A stretch of DNA of 45,463 nt from Actinomycetota bacterium (GTDB lineage Bacteria; Actinomycetota; Actinomycetes; Actinomycetales; Microbacteriaceae): the NCBI GenBank assembly GCA_018268515.1, contig JAFDWK010000059.1, positions 1-45,463 of the forward strand, written 5' to 3'. The notes under the pieces are model-generated. The model did no database searches and had not been told where the DNA came from. It saw only the letters and a list, made by a program, of their open reading frames with translations. Position numbers and translations under genes: made by a program. Positions 1 through 8,263 of this stretch are shown one piece after another. The stretch's first letter is position 1, and the number at the start of each line of letters is the position of its first letter.

Positions 1-1
1 C

Positions 2-1291
2 GACCTGGAGATCACACCGCCGCCGGCCCTGGGCAGCGCGCAGAAGCTGAACGTGACCGGCAACTCCCTGGTCTGGGACGGCCTGCAGAACGGAACCGGC
101 TACCAGGTGCGGGTGCGGGCGCACAACCTCGCGCCGGACCCCTCGGACTGGAGCCAGTTCTCGGCCGTGATGGTGCCGGCCGGGGTGCCGGACGCGCCGG
201 GGCAGCCGCAGACGACGCCGGCGACGCCGGTCGGCTCGCAGGCGCAGATCGCGGTGTCGTGGGCGGCTCCCGCGAACGACAACGGGGATCCGGTCTCCGG
301 GTACACGCTGGCTGTGAAGCAGGGCGGATCCGTCGTGCAATCGATCCCGGTATCTGGGACATCCCAGAACGTCACGGTGGACACCAGCCAGACCGACTAC
401 ACCTTCGCAGTGACCGCGAGGAACAAAGCGGGCGTCTCGACACCGAGCGCGGACTCGAGCCCGCGTCGCGCCGCCACCGCACCGGGCGCGCCGACCAATG
501 TGACGCTCAGCCCGGCCGACAGCAGCGCCGTGCTCGCCTTCACGCCGGGTGCCCTCAACGGCAGCCAGGCGTCCGAGGTGACGTACTCGTATCGGGTGAA
601 CCAGACGGGTGCGACCGGCACGGTTCCGGCTGGCGGCGGGACCATCGGCGGCCTCGCCAACGGGACGTCGTACACGGCCAATGTCTGGGCTACTTCCGCG
701 GTGCAGGGCGTCTCGCCCAGCTCGGAGGCGACGTCGACGGCGGCGGTGCCGTTCGGTAAGCCGATCGTGACCTTCACGCAGGTGAACCGCCAGGACGGGG
801 CGGTCCAGTTCGTCTGGACCGTGAACTCGAACGGCCGGGCCGTCACCTCCGCCTCGGCGCCCGACGGCAACAGCACTGCGGACGGCACGCACTCTTACAC
901 CCAGAGCGGGCTGGCTCCCAACCAGAGCGCGACCGTCAACGTCAGCTACACGAATGCGGCGGGTACGACCTCCACCTCCGCGAGCGGACAGGCGAATCCG
1001 CCGCCGCCACCGTCGGGGACGGTCTCGGAGGGCGCTCTTGACCCGCAGGCTGGCTGCGCTGGTTCGGGGTGCCGTTGGGTGAACCTCACGACCCAGAACC
1101 TCTCGAGCGGCACTTACCAAATCGCCTGCTGGACCGACAACGGCGGAGGAGCCGGGACCTGGTGGAGAGGCAGCATGGCGATCACCAGCGGCACAACCCA
1201 GCAGACACCGTGCTGGTTCGGATACCCGAACACGCACGTGTGGGTCGAAGTGGTCGGCCAACTCACGACCCCGCAAATCCTCTGGCAATGA
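2..1291 (+). CDS. Fibronectin type III repeat protein, C-terminal part (5' end outside window)
   Basis: The frame is open from base 2, so only the last ~429 codons are present. The visible part holds about four Fn3-like beta-sandwich repeats with the usual linkers (VPDAPGQPQTTPA, APGAPTNVTLSPAD) and NGTSYTANV/LANGTSY-type strand-turn signatures. It is followed by a Pro-rich spacer (PPPPPSG) and a ~90-residue Cys- and Trp-rich C-terminal domain (CAGSGCRWVNL, ACWTDNGGG, CWFGYPNTHVWVEV). No C-terminal membrane anchor is visible, so any signal peptide or anchor must lie upstream. The stop overlaps the MoxR start (ATGA at 1288), so the two are probably co-translated. In bifidobacterial PFNA clusters the matching gene encodes an exported Fn3 protein; a surface adhesin-like role here is inferred. 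The fold call is secure, the function is not. Confidence 0.85.
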   Translation, partial: DLEITPPPALGSAQKLNVTGNSLVWDGLQNGTGYQVRVRAHNLAPDPSDWSQFSAVMVPAGVPDAPGQPQTTPATPVGSQAQIAVSWAAPANDNGDPVSGYTLAVKQGGSVVQSIPVSGTSQNVTVDTSQTDYTFAVTARNKAGVSTPSADSSPRRAATAPGAPTNVTLSPADSSAVLAFTPGALNGSQASEVTYSYRVNQTGATGTVPAGGGTIGGLANGTSYTANVWATSAVQGVSPSSEATSTAAVPFGKPIVTFTQVNRQDGAVQFVWTVNSNGRAVTSASAPDGNSTADGTHSYTQSGLAPNQSATVNVSYTNAAGTTSTSASGQANPPPPPSGTVSEGALDPQAGCAGSGCRWVNLTTQNLSSGTYQIACWTDNGGGAGTWWRGSMAITSGTTQQTPCWFGYPNTHVWVEVVGQLTTPQILWQ

Positions 1292-2283
1292 CGACAAGAA
1301 ACGACAACATGACACTCACCCAAGAACAGGCCACCTGGTTCTCGAACACATTCGCTCGCCTGGCGGAGAACATCGGGCAAGCGGTGCTCGGTAAGCAGGA
1401 GGTGATCCGGCTCGTGCTCACGGCGCTCGTCGCCGAGGGGCACGTGCTGCTCGAGGACGCGCCGGGCACGGGTAAGACCCAGCTCGCCAAGGCGCTCGCG
1501 GCGACCGTGCAGGGTACGCACGCGCGGATCCAGTTCACCCCCGACCTGCTGCCCAGCGATGTGACCGGGATCACGATCTACGACCAGCAGCAGCACCGCT
1601 TCGAGTTCCACAAGGGGCCGGTGTTCGCGGCGATCGTGCTCGCGGACGAGATCAACCGCGCCTCGCCGAAGACCCAGGCCGCGCTGCTCGAAGTGATGGA
1701 GGAGGGGCGGGTCACGGTCGACGGCACCTCGCATGAGGTCGGCGAGGCGTTCATGGTGATCGCGACCCAGAACCCGATCGAGCAGGCCGGCACGTACAAG
1801 CTGCCCGAGGCGCAGCTCGATCGGTTCCTGATCAAGACCTCGATCGGCTACCCCGACCTCGCCGCCGCAGCCGAGGTGCTGCGCGGATCCGCGACCAAGA
1901 ACCGCGCGGCGGGACTGCAGCCGATGATCACGACCGGCGCCGTGTCCGACCTCGCCGAGTTGCTCGCCACGGTGCACGTCGACGACGCGCTGCTGCACTA
2001 CGTCGCCCAGCTCGCCGAAGAGACCCGGCGCGATGCGAGCACCCGTCTCGGCGTCTCGGTGCGCGGCGCGGTCGCGATGATGCGCGCCGCGAAGGTGTGG
2101 GCGGCGGCGGAGGGGCGCACCTACGTCATCCCGGACGACATCAAGGCGCTCGCGGTACCGGTGTGGGCGCACCGGCTCGTGATGGATCCGGATGCCGAGT
2201 TCGTAGGTGCGAGTGGCGAGAGCGTGATCGCCCGCGTGCTCGCCGATGTCGCGGCTCCCCAGTCGAGGGCGACCGCGGCATGA
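1288..2283 (+). CDS. MoxR-family AAA+ ATPase
   Basis: This 331-residue protein is a MoxR/RavA-type AAA+ ATPase, a chaperone-like family that usually works with DUF58 and VWA proteins on cell-envelope complexes. Walker A is APGTGKTQLAKA with Lys63, and Walker B is IVLADEINRASPKTQAALL with Asp120/Glu121. Sensor 1 is ATQNPIEQAGTYKLPEAQ and a sensor 2-like segment is RLGVSVRGAVAMMRAAK. Length and motifs are normal for the family. The ATG at 1288 overlaps the Fn3 gene stop; a second in-frame ATG at 1309 is possible. The next gene is DUF58, the standard partner of MoxR. What it remodels here, perhaps the secretion or transglutaminase machinery, is inference. Confidence 0.95.
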   Translation: MTTRNDNMTLTQEQATWFSNTFARLAENIGQAVLGKQEVIRLVLTALVAEGHVLLEDAPGTGKTQLAKALAATVQGTHARIQFTPDLLPSDVTGITIYDQQQHRFEFHKGPVFAAIVLADEINRASPKTQAALLEVMEEGRVTVDGTSHEVGEAFMVIATQNPIEQAGTYKLPEAQLDRFLIKTSIGYPDLAAAAEVLRGSATKNRAAGLQPMITTGAVSDLAELLATVHVDDALLHYVAQLAEETRRDASTRLGVSVRGAVAMMRAAKVWAAAEGRTYVIPDDIKALAVPVWAHRLVMDPDAEFVGASGESVIARVLADVAAPQSRATAA

Positions 2284-3596
2284 CCGCCGATGCTCCCGCC
2301 GTTCGGGCGGCTTCCTCTGGTCGGGGAGGGGCCGGGATGCTCGCGCGTGCGGGCACCTGGGCGGGAGCACCGGCACGTCTGCTCTGGCGGGCAGGGTCGT
2401 TCTGGGGCGGCCCTGCGACGCAGGGCGTGCTCACGGCCGTCGGCCGGTGGCTGCGGATCGGTACGCCGCTGGGGTGGGCGCTTGCCGGCACCGCCGTGCT
2501 GAGCGGCGGGGCCGGCCTGATCTGGGGCTGGGCGGAGGCCCTCGCGATCGGCGGCGCCACGGCGGCCGCGCTCGTGCTGGCGGTGGGTTTCGTCCTGGGG
2601 CGCGCCGAGTACCGCGTGACGGTCGAGCTGGCCGCGCCCCGTGTCGTCGTCGGCACGTCGGCCGTGGGACGGGTCGTGGTGCGCGGGGCAGGTCGACGCG
2701 GCTCGGCGTCGACCTGGATCGTGCTGCCGGTCGGGCAGGCCAAGGCGCGGTTCCGGGTGCCACGGCTCGCCCGCGGCGCCGAACACGACCAGCTGTTCCA
2801 GATCCCGACCCAGCGCCGCGCGGTGCTGACGCTGGGGCCGGTCACCTCGGAGCGCACGGATCCGCTCGGACTGCTGCGTCGTGAGGTCGCCTGGACCGAG
2901 CCGGCCGAGCTCTACGTGCACCCGCGCACGGTATCGCTGGACGGCGACAGCACCGGGCTCGTGCGGGATCTGGAGGGGCTGCCGACTCGAGACCTGGCTG
3001 ACGACGATGTGTCGTTCCACGCGCTGCGCGAGTACGTGCCCGGCGACGATCTGCGCTATGTGCACTGGAAGTCGACGGCGCGCACGCAACGTCTGATGAT
3101 CCGCCAGTTCGAGCAGACCCGGCGATCGCAGCTCGTGGTGGCGCTGTCCACTCAGGCGACCGAGTACGCCGACGACGACGAGTTCGAGCGCGCAGTGTCG
3201 ATCGCCGGATCCCTCGCCGTGTCCGCGATGCGTGACGGCAAGGACGTGCTCGTCGCCGCCTCCGAACGTCTTCTGCATGCGCCCACTCCTGCCGCGTTGC
3301 TCGACTTGCTGAGCGGCGTCGAGCGGACGGCCGCGGCCGAAGGCGTGGCCGAGTCGGCGCGCACGATCGCGCGGGTCTCGCCGTCGGCGTCGATCGTGAT
3401 GTTCGTGTGCGGCTCACCGGTCGCCCCGCAGGTGCTTCGCGCGGCCGCGACCCGGATCCCGCCCGCCGCCCGGGCGGCGGCGCTGCGTGCGGCGGGCGCG
3501 GACGGGCTCGTCCGCCGGGTCGTCGGCGACCTCGTCGCGGTGGACGTGCCGGATCTCGGCGACCTGCGTCGGGCGATGACGGCGGTCGCGGCGTGA
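2280..3596 (+). CDS. DUF58 domain membrane protein
   Basis: The product is a 438-residue protein with two hydrophobic N-terminal segments (about residues 55-110, around TPLGWALAGTAVLSGGAGL and ALAIGGATAAALVLAVGFVL). The diagnostic DUF58 motif follows near residues 250-265: VPGDDLRYVHWKSTAR, preceded by RDLADDDVSFHALREY. DUF58 proteins contain a VWA-like fold and almost always neighbour moxR genes; their biochemical role is poorly defined. The start ATG at 2280 overlaps the MoxR stop. The C-terminal ~100 residues are Ala- and Arg-rich and overlap the next start. It is probably the membrane partner of the upstream AAA+ ATPase. Confidence 0.92.
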   Translation: MTADAPAVRAASSGRGGAGMLARAGTWAGAPARLLWRAGSFWGGPATQGVLTAVGRWLRIGTPLGWALAGTAVLSGGAGLIWGWAEALAIGGATAAALVLAVGFVLGRAEYRVTVELAAPRVVVGTSAVGRVVVRGAGRRGSASTWIVLPVGQAKARFRVPRLARGAEHDQLFQIPTQRRAVLTLGPVTSERTDPLGLLRREVAWTEPAELYVHPRTVSLDGDSTGLVRDLEGLPTRDLADDDVSFHALREYVPGDDLRYVHWKSTARTQRLMIRQFEQTRRSQLVVALSTQATEYADDDEFERAVSIAGSLAVSAMRDGKDVLVAASERLLHAPTPAALLDLLSGVERTAAAEGVAESARTIARVSPSASIVMFVCGSPVAPQVLRAAATRIPPAARAAALRAAGADGLVRRVVGDLVAVDVPDLGDLRRAMTAVAA

Positions 3597-5932
3597 CCGC
3601 GCGGACAGGGATCCCGCGCCGGTCCTGGGCCGACCTGGCGGTCGTCGTCATGCTGCTCGCTGTGGCGATCTCCCCACTCGCCTCGGCATTCCAGGGCGCC
3701 GGCGCGTGGAACGCCGGGTTCTGGACCGCGAGTGGAGCGGGGATCCTGCTGGGTACCGGGATCGCGGTGCTGGGCGCGTGGCGGCGGTGGGGGAGCCTCG
3801 TCGTCGCAGTGCTCGCGGTGCTCGGCTACTTCCTCATGGGCGGCGCCGTGGCGCACCGTGACATCGCCGTCGCCGGCTTCGTCCCGACGCTCGGCGTGCT
3901 CAGCGCCCTCGCGCTCGACTCGGTCCAGGTCTGGCGGCAGATGCTCACTCTGCCCGCCCCGTTCCAGGGTTTCGACGCGCTCTCGATCGCGCCGTTCCTC
4001 GCGACGCTCGTGACGTCGACCGTCGCGGTCAGTCTCGCGCTCCGCACCCGGCGCGTGCTCACCGCGCTCATCCCCGTGGGGATTCTGTTCGTCTTCGCCG
4101 TGCTGTTCGGCACATCCGCGGGCTTCTTCCCGATCGCGGTCGGTGTCGGCCTCGCGGCCCTTGCGATCGGATGGGCGGCCTGGTGCACGCGGCGCGATCG
4201 TGCCCGCGGCGACATCGAGTTGCCGGGCGAGGCGAGCACGCCGCGGGGGCATCGTGTGGCTGCCGCCGTGGTGGCGGGGGCGGTGGTCGCGGTCGCCTGC
4301 GCGGGCGGTGGCGTGGCATCCGTGCTCACCGCGTCGGACCGCGACGTGCTGCGCGCGCATGTCGTGCCGCCGCTCGAGCTGCACGATTACGCGTCGCCGT
4401 TGATGAGCTTCCGGAAGTGGACTCGTGACGGCACCGACAGCGCACTGTTCACCGTGACCGGACTGCCGAGTGGCGTGCCGGTGCGCCTCGCGACCCTCGA
4501 CCTGTACGACGGGATCGTCTACAAGGTCTCCGGAGCGGGAGGCGCCGGATCGGGCGACTTCCGCCGGGTCGGCGGGACGATCGACGATTCGGTGCGCGGC
4601 ACCCACCGGACGGTGACGGTACGGATCGACGGGCTCGGCGGGGTGTGGATGCCGACCGTCGGCTACCTCGACGGCTTCGCCGCGACGGCGAAGCTCGCCC
4701 CTGACGCGGTGAACTACGACGCCGCGACCGGGACCGCGGTGGTGACGACCGGGCTGACGACAGGATCCTCCTACACCCTCGACGTGACCGTGCCCGCCGA
4801 ACCGAGTGAGGCGGCGCTCGCGAAGGCACAGTTCGCGCACTTCTCGACGCCCACGCCGGCACGGGTCCCGGACGCCGTCGCCGGGATCGTCGCAGAAGCC
4901 GTTCCGTCCGGCGGCACCCCATACGAGCAGGTCAAGGCGCTCGAGACGTACTTCCGCAAGGGCTATTTCAGCCATGGGCTGGCCGGCCAGGCGCCCTCGC
5001 GGTCCGGGCACTCGCTGAGCCGTGAGGCCGCGCTGCTCGGCAAGGACCAGATGGTCGGCGACGACGAGCAGTACTCCGTCGCGATGGCGCTCGCCCTCGC
5101 GCAACTCGGAGTGCCGGTACGCGTGGTGCTGGGCTTCACGCCCTCGATCAGCGGCGGGGCCGGCGCCGCGCACGGCACCAGCGTCGCCGTGACCGGCAAG
5201 GACGTGCACGCCTGGGTCGAGGTGCCGTTCGAGGGGGCCGGCTGGGTCGCATTCCACCCGACCCCGCCCGAGGACCGGGTGCCCACCGAACAGACGCCGC
5301 AACCGAAGCAGAAGCCGCATCCGCAGGTCCCCCAGCCCCCACAGCAGCCGCAGGAGCCGGCGCAGCTGCCACCCGCGCCGCCCGTGCAGGACTCGCAGAA
5401 GGGCGATCAGCCGCTCGATCTGAGCTGGCTCTGGACCACCCTGCAGATCACGGGCGTCTCGCTGCTCGTGCTGCTGGCGCTGTGCGGGCCGTCACTCGCG
5501 CTCACCGTGCTGCGCGTGCGACGGCGGACGGGCCGGGAGCACTCGGGCAGCACGGTCGGCCGCGTGGACGGTGGCTGGGCCGAGCTCATCGACACCGCCG
5601 CCGATGTCGGGCTCGCGCTGCCGCGGGGCGGCACGAGGCGTGAGCAGGGCGCCGTGCTCGACGAGCAGGTGCCCGGAGCCGGCGTCGCGACCCTGGCCCG
5701 GTGGGCGGACCAAGCGGTATTCGGAGCCGACGATCCGGCGGACGTCGAGGCGCGGAGCTACTGGGACGAGGCCGAGGCGGCGCGTCGGCTGCTGGCCCGG
5801 GCCATGCCTTGGCACCGTCGGCTCCGCGCCCGGCTCTTCCCCGCGTCCGTGCTGCGGGCGATCCGCCGACCGAGCCTCCGCGATGTACGTCTTCCGCGTG
5901 GACTCGGGCGCTCGAGGCGGGACGCCCGATGA
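3593..5932 (+). CDS. TgpA-like membrane protein with transglutaminase-like domain lacking the usual catalytic residues
   Basis: This 779-residue protein starts at GTG 3593, overlapping the DUF58 stop. Six or more N-terminal membrane helices lie before residue ~250. An exported region follows with a transglutaminase-like core (residues ~440-560), then a Pro/Gln-rich spacer (PQPPQQPQEPAQ), one more membrane helix (WTTLQITGVSLLVLLALCG) and an Arg-rich cytoplasmic tail. The layout matches the TgpA/YebA family that accompanies moxR and DUF58 genes. In the core, the position that should be the nucleophilic Cys reads GDDEQYS (Asp491). The His motif DVHAWVEV keeps His539, and the usual Asp motif FDPTP reads FHPTP (His555). 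The classic Cys-His-Asp triad is therefore absent. It may be a binding domain or a pseudoenzyme; the family assignment is firm. Confidence 0.88.
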   Translation: MTARTGIPRRSWADLAVVVMLLAVAISPLASAFQGAGAWNAGFWTASGAGILLGTGIAVLGAWRRWGSLVVAVLAVLGYFLMGGAVAHRDIAVAGFVPTLGVLSALALDSVQVWRQMLTLPAPFQGFDALSIAPFLATLVTSTVAVSLALRTRRVLTALIPVGILFVFAVLFGTSAGFFPIAVGVGLAALAIGWAAWCTRRDRARGDIELPGEASTPRGHRVAAAVVAGAVVAVACAGGGVASVLTASDRDVLRAHVVPPLELHDYASPLMSFRKWTRDGTDSALFTVTGLPSGVPVRLATLDLYDGIVYKVSGAGGAGSGDFRRVGGTIDDSVRGTHRTVTVRIDGLGGVWMPTVGYLDGFAATAKLAPDAVNYDAATGTAVVTTGLTTGSSYTLDVTVPAEPSEAALAKAQFAHFSTPTPARVPDAVAGIVAEAVPSGGTPYEQVKALETYFRKGYFSHGLAGQAPSRSGHSLSREAALLGKDQMVGDDEQYSVAMALALAQLGVPVRVVLGFTPSISGGAGAAHGTSVAVTGKDVHAWVEVPFEGAGWVAFHPTPPEDRVPTEQTPQPKQKPHPQVPQPPQQPQEPAQLPPAPPVQDSQKGDQPLDLSWLWTTLQITGVSLLVLLALCGPSLALTVLRVRRRTGREHSGSTVGRVDGGWAELIDTAADVGLALPRGGTRREQGAVLDEQVPGAGVATLARWADQAVFGADDPADVEARSYWDEAEAARRLLARAMPWHRRLRARLFPASVLRAIRRPSLRDVRLPRGLGRSRRDAR

Positions 5933-6759
5933 ACGCGAACGGCGTGCAGCTGATGTGGGGATCAGCATCCGACCGGGGGCTTCGGCGTCCGCGCAACGAG
6001 GATTCGCATCTCGCCGAAGCGCCGCTCTTCCTCGTCGCCGACGGCATGGGCGGGCACCGGGCCGGCGCCGAGGCGAGCGCGCGGGCGATCGACGAGTTCC
6101 GCGCCTTGATCGGATCCGTGCCCGCACCGGAGGCAGTGCAGGAGGCGTTCGCCCGGGCGGTGCGCAGCGTGGGCGAGTTGGGATCCGGATCCTTCCCGCC
6201 CGGCACCACGCTCTCCGGCGCGGTGCTGTGCGAGCAGGCCGGCGAGCCGTACTGGGTGATCCTGAACGTCGGCGACTCGCGGACCTACCGCCTGGCGGAC
6301 GGGATCCTCACCCAGATCAGCATCGATCACTCCTCGGTGCAGGCGCTGATCGACAGCGGGAGGCTGTCGCCGGACGAGGCGGAGCACCACCCGGAGCGCG
6401 GCGTGATCACGCGGGCGCTCGGCGCGGGATCCACTGCCACCCCCGACTACTGGCTGCTGCCGGTCGTGACGGGGGAGCGGGTGCTGGTGTGCTCGGACGG
6501 GCTGACCAAGGAGCTCGGCGTCGAGGAGATCGGGCGCGTGCTGTGCGCCGAGCCGTCGCCGCAGACCGCCGCGACCCGGCTCGTGCACGAGGCGCTCCTG
6601 CACGGCGGGCGCGACAACGTGACGGTCGTGGTGGTCGACGTGGCGGCCGCCCCGGAACCGGACGAGGACGAGACCGCGGGCGCCACGGCGCCCCGGGCAG
6701 CGGAGGAGCCCGCCAGCGAAGCGGCAGAGGAGCAGGGAGCCGAGCATGGTCAGCTATAG
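5929..6759 (+). CDS. PP2C-family Ser/Thr protein phosphatase
   Basis: The gene encodes a 276-residue soluble metal-dependent phosphatase (PstP/PrpC type), the antagonist of Hanks-type kinases. All acidic metal-binding motifs are visible: RPRNEDS (Asp25), VADGMGGH (Asp38), VCSDGLTKEL (Asp190) and GGRDNVTVVVVDV (Asp229). Supporting motifs are GTTLSGAVL and VILNVGDSRTYRL. Length is that of the catalytic domain alone plus an acidic Ala/Glu tail, with no membrane segment. ATG 5929 overlaps the preceding stop. The kinase two genes downstream is the obvious partner. Together they probably set the phospho-Thr state read by the FHA proteins of this locus. Confidence 0.96.
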   Translation: MNANGVQLMWGSASDRGLRRPRNEDSHLAEAPLFLVADGMGGHRAGAEASARAIDEFRALIGSVPAPEAVQEAFARAVRSVGELGSGSFPPGTTLSGAVLCEQAGEPYWVILNVGDSRTYRLADGILTQISIDHSSVQALIDSGRLSPDEAEHHPERGVITRALGAGSTATPDYWLLPVVTGERVLVCSDGLTKELGVEEIGRVLCAEPSPQTAATRLVHEALLHGGRDNVTVVVVDVAAAPEPDEDETAGATAPRAAEEPASEAAEEQGAEHGQL

Positions 6760-8263
6760 CCGGGGGGAGTGGAACGCCGTGGTCTGCGCCGGCACGGCCG
6801 CCGTGTTCGAGCCCGAGCTGCCGGTCGACACTGTGGCCGCGATGTGGGCCGCGCTGTCGGAGGATCCGGGCCCCGGCGCGGTGATCCAGGTGCTGGTGGG
6901 GTCGTTCGGATCCTCGCTCGGCTCGCTGCCGTCGTTCGCCGTCGCGTTCCGCGATCCCGGCGTCGCGGAGGTGCGACTGATGGTCCGTGGGGCCGCGCGG
7001 GCCCGGGTGACGCGGGTGGATGGCACGATCGAAGAGGTCGGCGGTCTCGGCGTCGCGACGTGGAGCGAGCGGACCGTCCCGGGTGCGGTCCGCGTGGAGC
7101 TCGCGGGCGGCGGCGGAGCCCCGATCGTCTACCCGCTCGTCTCCGGGGTGGTCGGGGCGGGACGCCTGGAGTGGGAGCTCGACGACCGCGCTCCGTCCGA
7201 AGCCGTGCAGCGTCTCGCCCCGGCCGCCGAACCTGTCGAAGCGTCCTCGCCGAGCACCGATGCCCCTTCGGCAGGCTCAGGGACCGGCGGGTCCGCCGAG
7301 CTGGTCGCTGAGCCAGTCGGAGCGTCCTCGGTCGGGAAGGATCCCGGAGCCTCGCCGAAATCCGAGGATACGCTCGCGTCGCTGACCGAACAGACGTTCG
7401 CCGGGCCCGTCGAGGACACCTATGGCGAGGAGTCCGACCCGGGGTCGGCCGACGAACCGGCCACGGCGATCGTCCCGCCGCTGCCGGTGGAGGATGCGAC
7501 GACCGGATACGACCACCTGCTCTGGGGCGAGACGCGGATGCAGTCCGTCGAGGACGCTGCGGTGCGTGCCGCCGCTTCAGAGCGCGCCGCCGATGACTCG
7601 CGCCAAGCTGCTCAGGTCGCAGATTCGGTGGGTCCGCGAGGCCTGGAGCCGCAGAGTTCGCGACCTGAGGCCGGAGAGCCCGACGCGGCTGAGCCGCCGC
7701 GAGTCCTTCCGATGATGATCACGGGGATCCCCGGCTCCTCGGCGCCCAACGGCCCGACGGCCGCACCGGGCGACCACGACGGCGAGACCGTCTCCGCCGA
7801 GCACCTGCTCGCGCTGCAGCAGCGGCTGGCCGGCGGCGTCGCGCCCGGTGGTGGTGTCCCGGGCGGCGGAGCGGATCCGGCGGCCTCGCCGCCCTCCGGC
7901 GTACGGGCCTCTGCACCGGCCGCAGTGCTCGTCGTCTCGGCGGCACAGCAGGTCGGGGAGCGGGTGGTCCTGGACCGCTCGGCCGTCGTGGGGCGCCGCC
8001 CCCGTTCCGTGCGCGCGACCGACCTCATCCCGCATCTGGTCACCGTCGCGAGCCCGAACCAGGACGTCTCGCGCAGCCATGTGGAGCTGCGGGTCGAGGG
8101 ATCCGACGTCGTCGCCACCGACCTGAACACGACCAACGGCACGCGGCTGCTGCGTATCGGCGCGGAGCCCGTCCGGCTGCATCCCGGCGAAGCGACCCTG
8201 CTCGTCGCCGGCGACCGCCTCGACCTCGGCGACGAGATCGAGCTGTCCTTCGAGGGGCTGTGA
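6746..8263 (+). CDS. FHA domain protein with long disordered linker
   Basis: This is a 505-residue protein. The N-terminal ~140 residues form an unassigned beta-rich domain (SYSRGEWNAVVCAGTAAVF onward, with GVATWSERTVPGAVRVEL). Residues ~150-390 are a low-complexity Ala/Pro/Ser/Glu linker. Residues ~392-505 are a canonical FHA domain: VVGRRPRS, SRSHVELRV and TTNGTRLL, with the phospho-Thr contacts Arg, Ser, His and Asn all present. ATG 6746 lies 14 bases inside the phosphatase gene. The linker DNA (7229-7330) contains three copies of a REP-like repeat in coding frame, which may explain part of its length. It is presumably a phospho-Thr reader for the neighbouring kinase; mycobacterial ESX loci also carry FHA proteins. 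Confidence 0.9.
   Translation: MVSYSRGEWNAVVCAGTAAVFEPELPVDTVAAMWAALSEDPGPGAVIQVLVGSFGSSLGSLPSFAVAFRDPGVAEVRLMVRGAARARVTRVDGTIEEVGGLGVATWSERTVPGAVRVELAGGGGAPIVYPLVSGVVGAGRLEWELDDRAPSEAVQRLAPAAEPVEASSPSTDAPSAGSGTGGSAELVAEPVGASSVGKDPGASPKSEDTLASLTEQTFAGPVEDTYGEESDPGSADEPATAIVPPLPVEDATTGYDHLLWGETRMQSVEDAAVRAAASERAADDSRQAAQVADSVGPRGLEPQSSRPEAGEPDAAEPPRVLPMMITGIPGSSAPNGPTAAPGDHDGETVSAEHLLALQQRLAGGVAPGGGVPGGGADPAASPPSGVRASAPAAVLVVSAAQQVGERVVLDRSAVVGRRPRSVRATDLIPHLVTVASPNQDVSRSHVELRVEGSDVVATDLNTTNGTRLLRIGAEPVRLHPGEATLLVAGDRLDLGDEIELSFEGL
7229..7330 (+). repeat. Three REP-like repeat fragments inside a coding linker
   Basis: Copies lie at 7229-7249 (core CCTGTCGAAGCG), 7263-7287 (inverted, CCTTCGGCAGGCTCAGGGAC) and 7301-7330 (GGTCGCTGAGCCAGTCGGAG). 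They match the dispersed GGTCCCTGAGCCTGTCGAAGGG-type repeat of this group and are read through in frame as AEPVEASS, PSAGSG and AEPVGASS. Confidence 0.65.

Noticed and set aside
5492-6127. Alternative minus-strand genes opposite the transglutaminase/PP2C junction
   Set aside because: Arg/Pro-rich shadow composition; both strands cannot be coding, and the PP2C motifs are unambiguous.
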